Of a stretch of 64,000 nucleotides of DNA, positions 21,530 through 33,391 are shown piece by piece. This DNA is from Atherix ibis. Its lineage: Eukaryota > Arthropoda > Insecta > Diptera > Athericidae. Position 1 is the first letter of the stretch. Each line of letters starts with the position of its first letter. Under the pieces are notes generated by a model. The model was given only the letters and a program-made list of their open reading frames with translations. It made no database searches and had not been told where the DNA came from. The position numbers and the translations under genes were made by a program. The stretch covers positions 75,074,868 to 75,138,867 of the forward strand of contig OY282607.1 in the NCBI GenBank assembly GCA_958298945.1. The letters run 5' to 3'.

Positions 21530-24209
21530 TCGCAAGAATGTTGTTTTTGAAAATGGAATAAGTCCATTTGTAATAATCATAATTATACAAATATATGTAT
21601 GGATTGGAGGAAACCTTAGAAACAAGAGGCTCTGGGAGAAGTAATATCATGTGTTTATTGCCTTACATACCTTTATTACCATACATACTTAACTATGGTA
21701 AGTGTAAATGATAAATAAATTTAAAATACAAATAAGTTTGTTATTTTTAGTTACTTTGAAAGAATGTAATTTACTTTTTACACATGTTTATTAATGTTAT
21801 CTTTTATAATATTGATTATGAATATTATGAAAGAAAATATAAATAAACAGGTGTAAACTTGATTCAGTTTTTCAACCAGAAACTACAGAGGTTCTATACT
21901 GATAGGTTCTGTACATTGTCAGTAATAATTATGAATATATAATTTGAATAAATTGATTTTAACATACTGATTTAAGCGCATATATTTTATTCAAAAACGC
22001 AACCAACTCTTTCGATATAACCAATATAACTTAAATTAATTCTTAATAATTTCGATTAATCGTGTACTTATTTGTCTCCATTTAATTATTATTTTATAAA
22101 TAAAAAAATAAAATTTTAAAATCATTTATTTTCTTAAACAATTTTATTAATTATTATTGTATATTAAAATTTAACAGGTTTATAGTGTTAAAAACTTCAC
22201 CCAATTTGATGTATGGTTGATAATATTTTTAAATTGATTCGAACGCAAACCCATAAATATATCATTATATGAAAAAGTTGCCTTATACAACTTTTGAAAA
22301 AAACGACTCTGTAATAAAATTTTATTTAAATTGATATAAATCAATTAAAGATATGTACTTTCGAAATATTGATTGTGGGGCGGGGGGGAGTTTTTGATAT
22401 TTTGTAACTTCACAATAAAAATGGCGTATTTTTAAAAGTATAATTTGGCGAGAGGGGTAAAGATAGCATAAAAATCTAATTATTTGACCAAGTAGTAAAG
22501 TGGAATATTAGATAAAAAAGAAATATACTAAAGGTATGTCTAAATTTTAGTTAATTACCTTTAGATACATGTCTCTAATTTCATTAAAATTAATTCTACA
22601 TTTTTAATCAGTAAACTTGGTTTGGAAGTTTTTTATAAGTTTTAAAATTAAAAAAAAATAAATATAATAATATGTATTAAAATCATATCAAAAGATGTAC
22701 TGTTGAGATTCGCCATTTATAAAGGATATCCTAAAAGTTACTAACATATTTATTTTTTGAATAGCTTTATTGTTAATTAATTATTTTATTTTATTGTTTT
22801 TGTTAAAAAAATCATGCTTATGGAAAAATTGGTTCTTTTAAGAACTTTCTGCTAGGTTGAGCGGAATATGTCTAGCTATATTGCTTCAATTTTAATTCAG
22901 GTGCAGTAATATTATCGGGTTATTGGCGTTCAATTTCCTTTGTAAAAAAGCTGTTACATCCCCTTTAACATGACCAACATTTCATTGCAGTTGTTTGCGG
23001 TCTACTTGCATGCCTTCAGTGTAATATTCTAACATATAATGATAGAAATATCGATAAATAATACCTCCAAGGTAACCAATTTGTACTCGTAACATATAAA
23101 TGTAGCCATTATTGTATATACATATGTGTATACAAAAAGCCGACCTTTGGATATGCACATCGTATCTGAGATTTTCCTCATTAAAAATTTTCCTCATTAA
23201 AAACTATTTTACAAGTACCTACAATTTATTTGTAAATAATACATATTCTGAGTAAATATAAATAAAAGATAAAAAATTTAAAAGAAAATTAGTAAAATAT
23301 TCGAATATTGTATATGATAGTGTGAAATGAATTATTTAATGAATCTGTAAAGTATTATTTAAAAGCCTAGGATATATGCATGTCGATATGTTCCTCTTCA
23401 TTCTAGATAATAATTCATAATCGTCATATTATGAATAATATTATAAATAGTTGCCATTTGATTGGAAACTACTGGCGCCATGTCTCCCGAGATTTATGTA
23501 CAATTTATTCATATAAAAAATAGTATGAAAAAAGTCTAGCCATACAACATTCCTAACTGACATCTTATTGATTATATTTATTTGTTTAATATTATGATTT
23601 TTTGTTTATTTTAATATTATTCAAAGTAGCTGATTACATATAAAATATATGTGACAGCGTTGAAACAAAAGAATTATTTCAAATTATAAAAGCAGGTTAT
23701 TAGCTCAAATTTACAAGGTCTAAAAATTTGATTAATGATTGTATTATGAATTATAATTTAACGAAATCCTATGAGATTATGTAAAAGTATTAAATTATTT
23801 GATTAAGTAATAAAATTATTTATGAGCAATGACGATTTTTTAAAAACAATAATATATGAAATGCTCTAATGCTTTTTCTTTAAAATATGTCTTATTTGTG
23901 TTTTTAGAAAGAAATAATTTAAGTAACAATATCAAAAATTAAATTATGTACTCTAATAAATAATATGTTTAAAACTATTTTTTTATAGACTCTAAATTAA
24001 AGCTACCTAAAAAAATTGACAATATATAACTAAATTTGAATTTTTTTTATTAATACAATAATAAAAATAATTTAGCTTCTCTACAACTTTTATATATCTT
24101 AAATCTGTTGTGATTTTTTTAAATTAAATGTTATCTGTTTTATAAATTTTTAATATTTCATAACTTTCGATAATAATTTCTAATTATGTCTTTATTTCAC
24201 AATGTACTG
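21530..24209. other. AT-rich spacer, no gene seen
   Basis: No recognisable family motif on either strand. Positions 22370-22400 contain a short G-rich run (GGGGCGGGGGGGAG), notable in such AT-rich DNA. The 22850-23000 patch is less AT-rich but unreadable. Confidence 0.4.
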
Positions 24210-24545
24210 TTACCTCCACGTGATGATCGTCGGTAACTTTAGAGGATAGCGAACCACGTGAGCGCAGATGACACGAGAGGAGTTAAGGCCATATCTCGCG
24301 GCTTACTTATGGATTTGGCTCACATGTTTATTTATCCAACGACAGACGTCATAATCTAAGGTGGAACAGCGTACGCATGACTGAAGGAGTGCTAAATTGT
24401 TAGTACGCAATTTCCTGATACCTGACGATCTCCGGTTTAATTTAGCCTTCCTGTGTTATGCTGGGCTCTGATACGGGTGATTACCCTATCTCGAACTCCA
24501 ATAAATTCTAAATAAAAAACTAAATCAAAATCAAAATCAACTTTC
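24210..24545 (+). other. possible retroelement 3' untranslated end
   Basis: A block of near-balanced base composition with no open frame. It ends in AATAAATTC, then a tail built from AAATCA units (about 24518-24540). That arrangement, a non-coding block followed by a polyadenylation-like signal and a simple tandem tail, fits the 3' end of a non-LTR retrotransposon. No coding part was found upstream, so this is a suggestion. Confidence 0.35.
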
Positions 24546-24814
24546 AAGCGTGTCGACTCTCAAAAATATTCTGACGAGGTTATTGTGAATAAACTTACGC
24601 AGTTAACCATAAATTTGCCGATTGCTGCGGATACTGAGCCCATTGGACTAATGGGTTCCAAAAAAGTATTCTGATTTCTAAAAAATTGAAGTTTCATTCC
24701 ACTCACGAGAGAGCCGCGTCTAATATCTTAGAATATAGGACATCTAATGCCGATGCTATCAATACATTTTAGAATATAAAGATAGCTCCAACATTTTAGA
24801 ATATGATACATATA

Positions 24815-26040
24815 ATGCCGCAATGTCACAGCTAAACTAGGAAATGTTTCAGTGACTGTTGGAGCCGTTAAGGGTTGTCCACAAGAAGGCGTACTATCAC
24901 CCCTACTTTGGTCACTTAACATTAATGACCTCCTCGTCAAATTATCTGCAGCTGGCCATGAAGTTCAAGGTTATGCTGATGGCCTGGTCGTTATGATCAA
25001 GGAAAAACATGAAGAGAAAATTTTCTCTTCATATTTTCCCTTGATTTCCCCTTTACAAAACGGTCTTAGTTCCATTCACTAAGAAGCATAAGTTGAACCT
25101 CACCAATATCAAGATGAATGAAACTGAACTTGAGTTCTCTAGTGCGATCAAATATCTAGTATAACTGATGAGTCACTTGGGCTTGTCATAGGCTCTTCGG
25201 TAAAACCTGGGGTCTACAACCAATTATAGTACAGTGATTATATCTGAGAATAGTTAGACGCATCATCACCTTACCAACCCTTCGTTAACTTCAGAGACTG
25301 GGACGCTTGGGTATTACAGGTGTCGTAATAAAATTCGACACGACGGCTCTTGAAGCTCTTTTAAGCCTGCTACCTTTGCATTTGCATAATAAAAAGGAAG
25401 CTGCTAAACGGGCTTTCGGTTTAGAACATTCCAAAACCTTTAAATCAGGCGACCTGTTTGGACAGCTTAAGGTTGTATCGGACCTAAAATAATTCCAGGA
25501 ATCCAACTATTACTCGGATGTAATGCCAAAGAAACCAAACCTAAACCAGTCCTTCAAAGCAGTTCTCACGGATGGGTCAACTTTGTTGGAGGGAGGGGGG
25601 CATAAATTCCCAACCATTTTTTCAGGCAGAAATATATACTATAGAGCTTTGTGCTTGAGATAGCTTCCTGCTCTACGTAACGTAAAAAATTTACATCATC
25701 TCAGGCAGCCAAGCTGTATTGAAAGCTCTTAATTAAACTCCTCCTTAGGACCGTCGGATTAAAATCTCACACTACGGTAGTTCCCCGGGAATGAATTATT
25801 CTGAAAAATGCACTGCCTTTCCTAAAAAAAAAGAACGGCAGAGATCCTTCAACTCAACAAACCAGACCTAAGGCTAATAACTGGCCTACTCACTAGCTAT
25901 TACCTGTTAAGATATCATTTTAATAAGATCGACAAATCTGTGAAATGTCGGAGCATTTACTCGGAGATTGCAATGCCATTGCCCTGATCCCTAAGAGCTT
26001 AGGCATTTCCAATTATGCCTTCACTTAGAAATCGAAATAA
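24815..26040 (+). pseudogene. R1/I-like reverse transcriptase and RNase H relic
   Basis: The frame starting about 24815 reads CRNVTAKLGNVSVTVGAVK, GCPQEGVLSPLLWSLNINDL and GYADGLVVM, so the catalytic YADD has lost its second Asp to Gly. After a palindrome at 25020, TKKHKLNLTNIKMNETELEF and SSAIKYL continue the thumb. From 25290 LGITGV...ALEALLSLLPLHLHNK is the usual region before RNase H. Near 25565 VLTDGSTLLEGG is the first RNase H Asp box. Near 25700 SGSQAVLKAL is another. DLRLITGLLTSYYLLRYH and SVKCRSIY (25867-25960) fit the C-terminal finger region. Many stops and shifts; dead. Confidence 0.75.
24997..25044. repeat. zero-spacer palindrome, 24-nt arms
   Basis: Centred between 25020 and 25021. 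The inner 24 bases (ATGAAGAG on one side, CTCTTCAT on the other) are perfect, and the outer parts match with two differences. It sits inside the RT relic, between the catalytic box and the thumb, where no palindrome is expected. Confidence 0.85.
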
Positions 26041-26126
26041 ATTTTTTTAAAGAAACAAATTTTTAGGTAAAACTCATATATTTAAATACTTTTACAAATA
26101 CAAAATATTTCCATTATTAAGACAGC

Positions 26127-26215
26127 AAGGTCTGTTCAAAAAGTATCGCGACAAGTTCGGCCATTTTGAATGTTCAGTTAATTTTTGATAGCTGCTTTGA
26201 TTACACGTGTTTTGT
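26127..26215. repeat. solo mariner terminal repeat
   Basis: Contains GGTCTGTTCAAAAAGTATCG followed by GGCCATTTTGAATGTTCAGT and an inner part ending GCTGCTTTGATTACACGTG. All these words occur in the same order in the right end of the element at 7788-8632. About 105 bp that lies between them there is missing here. No transposase or opposite end is near, so this is a solo or deleted remnant. Confidence 0.75.
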
Positions 26216-28415
26216 TTCTTTTACAGTATATACGTATAGATAAATTTCATGAAATAGTTTTATTTTCTGAAATTTATGCGTACAGAAAATTATTTTTCAA
26301 TTTTATCGTATTTCTAATGTAATAGAAATAATTAGATTTTACTTTTCGGATATTAAAAAAATTGAATAGAAACAGTTTGACTTTAAAAATTAATTTATAA
26401 TTAGAAAAATTATATCTTTAATAATATAAAATATCAAAATTTTTATAAATCTGAAAATATTTTATACAATTTATACAAAGAAAATATTAGTCAGGATGAC
26501 AAGATATGCTCCATAATTTGAATATAAAGAAGATTTCAAATCCAGACCATTTAAATTTTTTTATACTGAAACTTTTCTGCATGGAATAAATAGACTTTTC
26601 CGATTTTTTTTTTTGTAATCTCAAAAAGGAGCAGTACATCTTTATTTCAAAATATACACAATGAGTTTATTATAAAAAAAATCCATCTGAATAAAAGTTT
26701 TTTACATAAAATGTTTTTGCATATTTTTAAAAGATATTCATTTTAAAATTTCTATATTAACGTAATTGGTATTACTTTGTTCGAGGAAAAATTATCAAAT
26801 ACTTAAGTAAAATTTATGTATTTCAAAATATAAAAAAATAAAGCTTCACCAAAAATACATGTGTATATACTCGTATTGATATTTAATAATAATAAATAAC
26901 AAAATGTGATGGCGGGGGTGCTACACATAAAGTCGATGAAATACTTTGTGTTCAGTAAAAAGCATAAAAAATGATAATGATAATGGAATATAAAATTTTT
27001 AAAGCCCAAAATGTAAATGATTATTACTATTGCCGAAAAAATAAAATTTTGATAAAATTAAAAACTTATATTTCAATACGATCGATAAATAAACTATATA
27101 GATGTCAAGCTTTAATAAACGTGAAATTATGTCATTGCGATTAAAACAGCGTCCCACTAAGATTTGTAGCCGGATTTTCCTATTCAATTTACACACAACA
27201 TTAACATAAATTATTTTTATCGAATTTATATGATGCAAACTCATTGATTCAATAGATAAAACAAAATAAATTTCCATATTTAATGCAAACTATTAATTCA
27301 AACAATCAAAAAAAGTTTTAGAAAAATAAACTTAATCTGAATATAATTATAGTGATGTAAAAATTTACCGCTGGCAAATGAAAATCATATAATTTATGAA
27401 ATTGTTATTGAATCAATTTGCATATATTTGGAATATTTTATTATTGGTCTTATGTTAAATGAAAATATTTTTATAGTAAAAAATTTACTATATCTGTTTC
27501 TATTTGCAATTCTTTCAATTTCAACATTTTATTATTTTTATTTGCATTTTTATTAATTCGTAATCGATATTTTATTATTTTGTTATTTAGGTTTTTTTTT
27601 TAAATAATAATTTTGTAAACCAAATTTCAGGAATTTTTTTAAAAAATTTTAAATTTTTTTTTTAAAATATTAATAGTAATTGTGCATAGAATATGTCACA
27701 CATAAACTGATTATTTTTATGTCAACCATGAACGTTACAATTCCGAATTATATTCATTCCTTTTCAAACATAATAAGAAATAATTGCATGATTCGAAAAC
27801 AGTTTTAGTAATTGGAATAGCACAGAAGATTTACGGTCACTTATTTTTTAAATCAAAAGTTTTAGCCTTACAATTAATTGCATATAAGAACTTAAAACAT
27901 ATGCAAAAATAAAAAGTATATTTATGTTATATTTACTATTTTATAATAATATATTTATGTACGTGGATCTAAAAATTTTAATTTAAAAGTCTTTCAGTTA
28001 TGGAGTTAGGAATTTACATACATCATCAACAGTGCAATTATAATAATAATCAGAAAGAAATCCAGATATCGCAGCCAATTCTAGCTTGTTTTATTGTCAT
28101 TTAAGTCCGTCAAGGATAATGTCACGGAATAACATGTAGAGGAGAATACTAGAAAATTATTTTCCAAGTATATTTTAGAGGTTTACTTCTAATAATATTA
28201 TTTATAAAAACACATCAATGGGAATACTTATTCATTTTTAACGTTTTTTCAAGTTATCGCACTAGGCTTTTTTTTAAATGGAAAAACTTAAAATTCATGT
28301 GGTTAAAAATATTTTTAAAAAAACCATTTATTAGTAAAGGATATTTATGTATTAAAAACGATAGTGTGTAAATGAACAAGTGAATTCAAACATGGCCGTA
28401 CGATGGAAGATTACC
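26216..28415. other. AT-rich spacer, no gene seen
   Basis: Uniformly AT-rich with long T and A runs. Short open frames are only low-complexity. Nothing else is supported. Confidence 0.45.
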
Positions 28416-28428
28416 CACCCACACATTA
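28416..28428. repeat. 13-bp target-site duplication, left copy
   Basis: CACCCACACATTA, repeated exactly at 31546-31558 on the other side of the RTE-like element. It abuts the element's (TAA)n tail. Confidence 0.7.
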
Positions 28429-31416
28429 TAATAATAATAATAATAATAATAGCCTTTATTTAACAATCTTAGAAAAAAGTTACTATCACTTATGTTAATT
28501 GACACCGGTTTTGAGATTGTCTTGCGTTTTCGCAAAGGCCTCCCCTAGAGCTTGCCACACTTTCCGGTCATGAGTCGTCCTCTTCCAAGTAGCACCGGCT
28601 ATTTTCCGAATATCGTCCTCCCATCTCAGAAGCTGCCTCCCTTTCTTTCTTTTATTTTGTCTTGGACACCATTCGGTTGCATCCTTAGCCCATTTTTCTT
28701 GTTTACTCCTCATCATATGACCTGCCCAACTCCATTTTAGTTTTCTTATGCAGTATGTTACATCGTTAATTTTAGTTTGGTTACGTAATGTTCCTAGTTT
28801 TACTTTGTCTTTTAACTTGACTTTGAGCATACTTCGCTCCATGCTGTGTTGACAGGTTTCTAGTTTGTGTAAGTTTTGTTTTGTTGAACTCCAAGTTTGA
28901 CATCCGTATGTCATGATAGGTAGAATACAGGAATCAAAAATTTTTTTTCTTAGCTTTAAGTGGTACCTGCGGGTTGTTGACAATTTCTTTAAGAGACCAG
29001 TATCTTTTCCATGCTAATTGTACTCTGTTGTTTATTTCTTTGGTTGTAAGGTCTTTTGGTGATATTATCTGCCCTAGGTATGTATATTCATCGACGTACT
29101 CTATTTTGTTGCCGTTGACTGTAATGGTGATTTTGTCGGAATTAGTCATTACTTTGGTTTTTGTATTATTCATGGAGAGTCCGACTTTATCGCTTTCGTA
29201 CACCAACTGTTCAAGCATTGCTTGTAGGCTTCTCGGGTCTTCAGAGATTAGAATTAGATCGTCTGCAAATCTTAAATGGTTTAGTTGCATTCCGTTAATG
29301 TTTAGTCCATATTGACTCCATTCGAGACGTCTAAATATATATTCAAGCACCGCCGAGAAAAGTTTGGGTGATAGTGGGTCTCCCTGTCGGACTCCTCTTT
29401 TTATAGGGAAGTATACACCTACTCTTTCTGTTCTTATTTTCGCTTTCATGTTCTTGTATATATTTTTAACAATTTGTATGTACTTGTTTTCAACCCCTTG
29501 TGTTGAAAGCGCTTCCCATATTTTTGTATGTTTTAATGAGTCGAAAGCTTTATTATAGTCTACAAACGCCAAATAGTAATTGATACCATATTCTGTACAT
29601 TTCTGGATAACTTGTTTTATGGTGTGTATGTGGTCGATTGTTGAAAAGTCCTTGCGAAAGCCTGCTTGTTCTCTGGGTTGGTTTTCATCCAAAGTCTTTG
29701 TTAAACGATTCAACAGTATTTTGGAAAAGATTTTATATACGTTCGACATCAGGCTGATGGGTCTGTAGTTAGTTATGTTGTCTTTATTTCCCTTTTTATG
29801 TAGTAGTATTATAGTTGACGTGGTCCACTGGTGAGGTATACATTCTGTCTCAAAAATTTGGTTAAATAAATCTGTGATAGTGTCTACTATAACATCAGAT
29901 GCTCCTATCATAATTTCGTTAGATATGCCATCTTCTCCTGGTGCTTTGCCTCTTTTTTGAGATTTAATAGCTTTTTCTACTTCTTCTTTCAGTATACTTG
30001 GAATTTCTTCGTTATTATTTGTATCGTTTTCAGTTAGTTGGTGGATTTCGTCTGGTGTTTTATCGTTGTCATATAGCTCACGGTAGTAATCCGTGGCTAT
30101 GTCTAATATTTCGATTCTATCGGTCTTCTTTCTCTTATCTTTCTGGTGTGTCATATTGTCTATCCAGTTTGTACTTTCTCGAAGTTCTTTTAATGCTATC
30201 CTAACTCCTCCTGTTTTTTCTATATAATCATTTATTATACTATTCCTTTTTTCTTGTCTATATTTCCTGATTTGTATATTTATTTCTTTACTTAGACTTT
30301 CGATCTTCTTCTTGTTGTTTTTTCTGTCTTTAAATATGGACTTCCTCTGCATAAGTAGACTTCTTGCCTCTCGACCTATTTTGTCCTTAATTTTGTTATT
30401 TGTTTTAGATTCGTTTTCTACTTTCTTTAGTTCGTTTTCAAGAACGTCATATTTCTCCTGAACATATTTGGCATTGTTTTTAGTTTTCAAATTACATTTC
30501 AATGATTCTAGAATATCGCTTACAATTGGGAGAGGTAATGGTTTTTTGCTACTATGAATAATTTTCCTCGGTATTTTTGGCTCTAATGTGTACATTTGTC
30601 CTCTAAGCATTCTGTGATCTGTGCTGTAGTTGAGTTGATGGACAACATCAATATTCGAAAATATTTTAGGTTTGTTGGTGAGGATATAATCTATTTCATT
30701 TCTTGTCTTCCCATCTGGTGACACCCATGTCCATTTTCTATTTTGTTTTCTATTGTAGTAGCTGTTCATGATGTGTAGGTTATTTTCTAATGCAAAATTT
30801 ATCAGTCTTTGTCCATTATCATTCCTTTTTCCAGTAGCGTATGGTCCGAGTATATTGTCCTCGTTCTTGTTTCTCTTTCCAATTTGACTGTTAAAATCTC
30901 CCATTAAGATAATTGTTTTACTTAAATTAGGCATAATTTGGTTAAGTTTATTGTAAAATTCATCTTTTAGGTCCTTCTGCGTAACTTCAGTTGGGGCATA
31001 TACTTGGACTATTGAAGTTGGTTCTTTATATCCAGGGAGTTTTATATTCAAAATGGCAATCCTGTCTGATATTCCTCGGAATTCTGTTATCTCTTTTTTC
31101 AAATATTTTTTAATCATAAACCCCACTCCGTATATCCCAGCCTTTACATTAAGGTGATATAATATGTATTTGTCATGTTCTTCCGTTTTCTCCTCCGCTC
31201 TTCTTACGTCGCTTAAGCCTATAATGTCCCAGTTCACGGTTGCTAATGCATGTTCTAGCTCTAGTAAAGATTCTTGTGACTTTATTGATCTTGTGTTAAG
31301 TGTAGCTATGTTGAATTTATTCCTCGTTTTTTGTTTCGTACTTTCAGAGTATTGTTTTTTACGTATTGTTTCGTTGGACTTCTCTTCTTTAAGCTCTTGG
31401 ATGTAAGCAATTTTAC

Positions 31417-31448
<32 letters not shown>

Positions 31449-31545
31449 CGACGATCCTTTAGCCCCAGGTTGTGGAATTTTTTGGTAATTTCTCGGGTTA
31501 TGACCATATTTGAATGCTTGTAATGTGTGGGTGTTTCAATTCGAA
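28429..31545 (-). mobile_element. nearly full-length RTE-like non-LTR retrotransposon
   Basis: The element lies on the minus strand. Its 3' end (low coordinates) is a short (TAA)n microsatellite at 28429-28451, as usual in RTE elements rather than poly-A. Its length of about 3.1 kb, single ORF and short 3' UTR (about 65 bp) all fit the RTE group. It is flanked by a 13-bp direct repeat. At the 5' end the first 120-140 bp are the inverted copy of the adjoining flank (see 31396-31659). Except for one frameshift the coding part is intact, so it is the youngest element in the window. Confidence 0.85.
28495..31507 (-). pseudogene. RTE endonuclease-reverse transcriptase ORF with one frameshift
   Basis: This protein nicks target DNA and copies its own RNA there. 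I place the start at the Met at 31507 (MVITREITKKF); an upstream in-frame Met (31552) reads through the palindrome centre. An N-terminal basic stretch has nine Lys from a 29-nt A run. The endonuclease starts at NIATLNTRSIKS and has VYAPTE, MGDFNSQIG, EIDYIL and STDHRM. The usual Glu in LSEVRR is Asp here (LSDVRR). RT blocks: NYRPISLM, FVDYNKAFDSL, RGVRQGDPLSPKLF and RFADDLILI with both Asp. After VPLKAKKKNF the frame breaks near 28950: one extra A in an AAA run. The last 150 or so residues continue from KLRKKIFDSCILP to KTGVN at 28498. Proteins of this type are often misannotated as craniofacial development protein 2. Confidence 0.9.
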
Positions 31546-31659
31546 CACCCACACATTACAAGCATTCAAATATGGTCATAACCCGAGAAATTACCAAAAA
31601 ATTCCACAACCTGGGGCTAAAGGATCGTCGAAAAAAACGTAAAATTGCTTACATCCAAG
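31396..31659. repeat. large head-to-head palindrome at the RTE 5' end
   Basis: The left arm (31396-31535) and right arm (31544-31659) are inverted copies around an 8-nt centre. They match almost perfectly except for one difference: 7 A in the right arm, against 29 A plus TA in the left. The difference is 24 nt, so reading frame is kept. The homology ends on the right at CATCCAAG, which is followed by GTAATT, a plausible splice donor. Confidence 0.9.
31546..31558. repeat. 13-bp target-site duplication, right copy
   Basis: CACCCACACATTA, identical to 28416-28428. Because it lies within the palindrome arm, an inverted copy also exists inside the element's 5' end, which makes the duplication ambiguous. 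Confidence 0.6.
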
Positions 31660-31854
31660 GTAATTTGACTAGATAAATTTTTGATTTTTTTTCCCCGAAA
31701 TTAAAGATGAAAAAGCTCTGTGCAATACGGGTACGACATTTACTCAGGGTCGATCGAAAACGCATTCGGATTAAATTTTCTTAAAAGCGTTTGAAGCAAA
31801 TCAATAAAAACTAAATCGATTTTATTGTGTCAAAAAATAAAAAAAAATCCATAT

Positions 31855-32157
31855 AGTGGATGGAAGTTGGTTCTTTAGCACAAAACAAAGCCAAATCAGT
31901 TTGCATCGGTAGGTGGGTTAGAGGCATTCGTATTTTAGGAGGCGAAATGTTTTGCGATGACCGACTATCTTGAAAAATGTAAACTAATTACGGGAGAATA
32001 CTATTCTGCAGTACTGGCCAAACTCGATGAAAAATCCCGACAGGAAACGGAATTAAAGAAGAAAATGATTCTATATTATTAGCATAATACCACTGCTCAC
32101 AAGTGTGTTTTGGCTTTGGGAAGATTTTGGCTACAAATTGTTGTAATAGTTACTCTA
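31855..32157 (+). pseudogene. older mariner transposase relic, first half (interrupted)
   Basis: From about 31950 the frame reads TDYLEKCKLITGEYYSAVLA, KLDEKSRQETELKKKMILYY, then a stop, then HNTTAHKCVLAL, which corresponds to HHDNAPAHKS with the second catalytic Asp lost. Upstream, QNKAKSVCIG fits the preceding KKAKSV block. It breaks off at TA (32156-32157), where another mariner is inserted. The remainder probably resumes at 33392. Confidence 0.65.
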
Positions 32158-33389
32158 TTGGGTGTATGCAAAAGTTTAGCCCGTTTTTTACATATACAAT
32201 TAAACATTTTTTTTTTAGATTTGTATTATTTATTTAATCAATTATATAATTTCCATCCGTTCTTATAACCTTCTCCCATCTTTCTATCAACTTATTAATA
32301 CCATTAGTGTAAAATTCCGTAAGGGATGTTTCTAACTGCCCTATTGTAACAATTTTTTTATCATTTAAAAAATTGTGCAGTGATCGGAATAAATGAAAAT
32401 CGGAAGGAGCAAGATCTGGAGAATACGGTTGATGCTTGATAGCATCCCAATTCAACTCATCCAGCTTGTGTTGGGTCTTCATAGCCACATGTGGTCGCGC
32501 GTTGTCGTGATGAAACACTACCCCTTTTCTGTTTACCAATTCTGGTCTATCCTTTTGAAGGGCGATGTTCAATTTGAATAATTGCTGACAATATTGTTCT
32601 GCTGTAATTGTCTGATTGCGTTCCAAGAGTTCAAAATACACAATACCCTTACAATCCCACCAAACACAAAGCATAACTTTTTTTTGATGGATTTCGGCTT
32701 TCAAAGTTGTTAATGGGGCTTGTCCAGGTATAGCTTAATGTCTTTTTCTTGTCACTTTGTTGTTCACGACCCATTTCTCATCTCCCGTTACCAAACGATG
32801 CAAAAAAGGTTCATGTTTTTGTCTCGCACTCAAAGCAACGCAGGTTGAAACACGATCCAATAAATTGGCAGCCGACAATAGATGAGGTATCCAAACGCCG
32901 TACCGCGAAACCATCCCCATACGCTTCCATCATCGACGCGATCTCCCTGGTGTTTAAACGTGGATTGGTGTCAATTATGACTTTAAACTTGTCGTCATCA
33001 GACTTCAATGGTCGCCCGGTAAGTGGTTTATCAATTAGTGAAAAATCCCCAGATCGGAATTTTGTAAACCATCTTCGTAGCTGTCGAACTTTGATGACAT
33101 CTGCTCCATACACTTCGCAAATGTTTTTGGTTGCCACACTCGCGCTATTATCTTTACGGAATTCATAAAGTAAACAATGACGTAAATGCACTTTATCGAC
33201 CGACATTTTGAAAAAATACAAGGGCTCTTCACTGTACTCTGGCCAGGCCAAAACTAAATAGAAAGTAGAGGAAAAGCACCCTTTATACAATGGAATCATT
33301 TAAAAGAAGATACCATTCATCATTTCTGAAGAAAAATTTTTTTTTACCTAGGATCATAAAAAACGGGCATAACTTTTGCATACACCCAA
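32158..33389 (-). mobile_element. mariner element, 1232 bp, nested in an older mariner
   Basis: Both ends start TTGGGTGTATGCAAAAGTT and are flanked by TA (32156-32157 and 33390-33391). The terminal repeats match over about 28 bp, apart from a change near base 20. It is close to full length; relative to the sister copy at 61217-62495 it has a 32-bp deletion and a second of about 27 bp near the gene's 3' end. It sits inside an older + strand mariner relic. Confidence 0.9.
32234..33206 (-). pseudogene. mariner transposase, same family as 61293-62313, broken
   Basis: Start Met at 33206 (MSVDKVHLRHCLLYEFRK). The first DNA-binding part runs through RRWFTKFRSGDFSLIDKPL and NPRLNTREIASMM. A 32-bp deletion near 32930, relative to the sister copy, removes the second recognition helix and shifts frame. 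Then VSRYGVWIPHLLSAANLLDR, VTGDEKW (first Asp intact), and a TAA where the sister has Trp (RKRHW). HQKKVMLCVWWDCKGIVYFE, VFHHDNARPHVAM (second Asp) and YSPDLAPSDFHLFRS (third Asp) are open to the stop at 32234. A small deletion near 32325 removes about nine residues. DD34D residues are present but the gene is dead. Confidence 0.88.
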
Positions 33390-33391
33390 TA

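Noticed and set aside
28440..28985. A separate gene encoding the 162-residue protein at 28495-28983 (minus)
   Set aside because: It continues the RTE protein after a single-base frameshift, and its Met lies in the overlap.
31164..31406. Open reading frames on the + strand across 28552-31406
   Set aside because: They are antisense shadows of the RTE ORF: same DNA, no independent motif, and composition follows the coding strand.
28416..31558. Taking the 13-bp CACCCACACATTA repeat as certain proof of target-primed insertion
   Set aside because: Because the right copy lies inside a palindrome arm, the same bases can be read as part of the element's own ends; I keep it only as a probable duplication.
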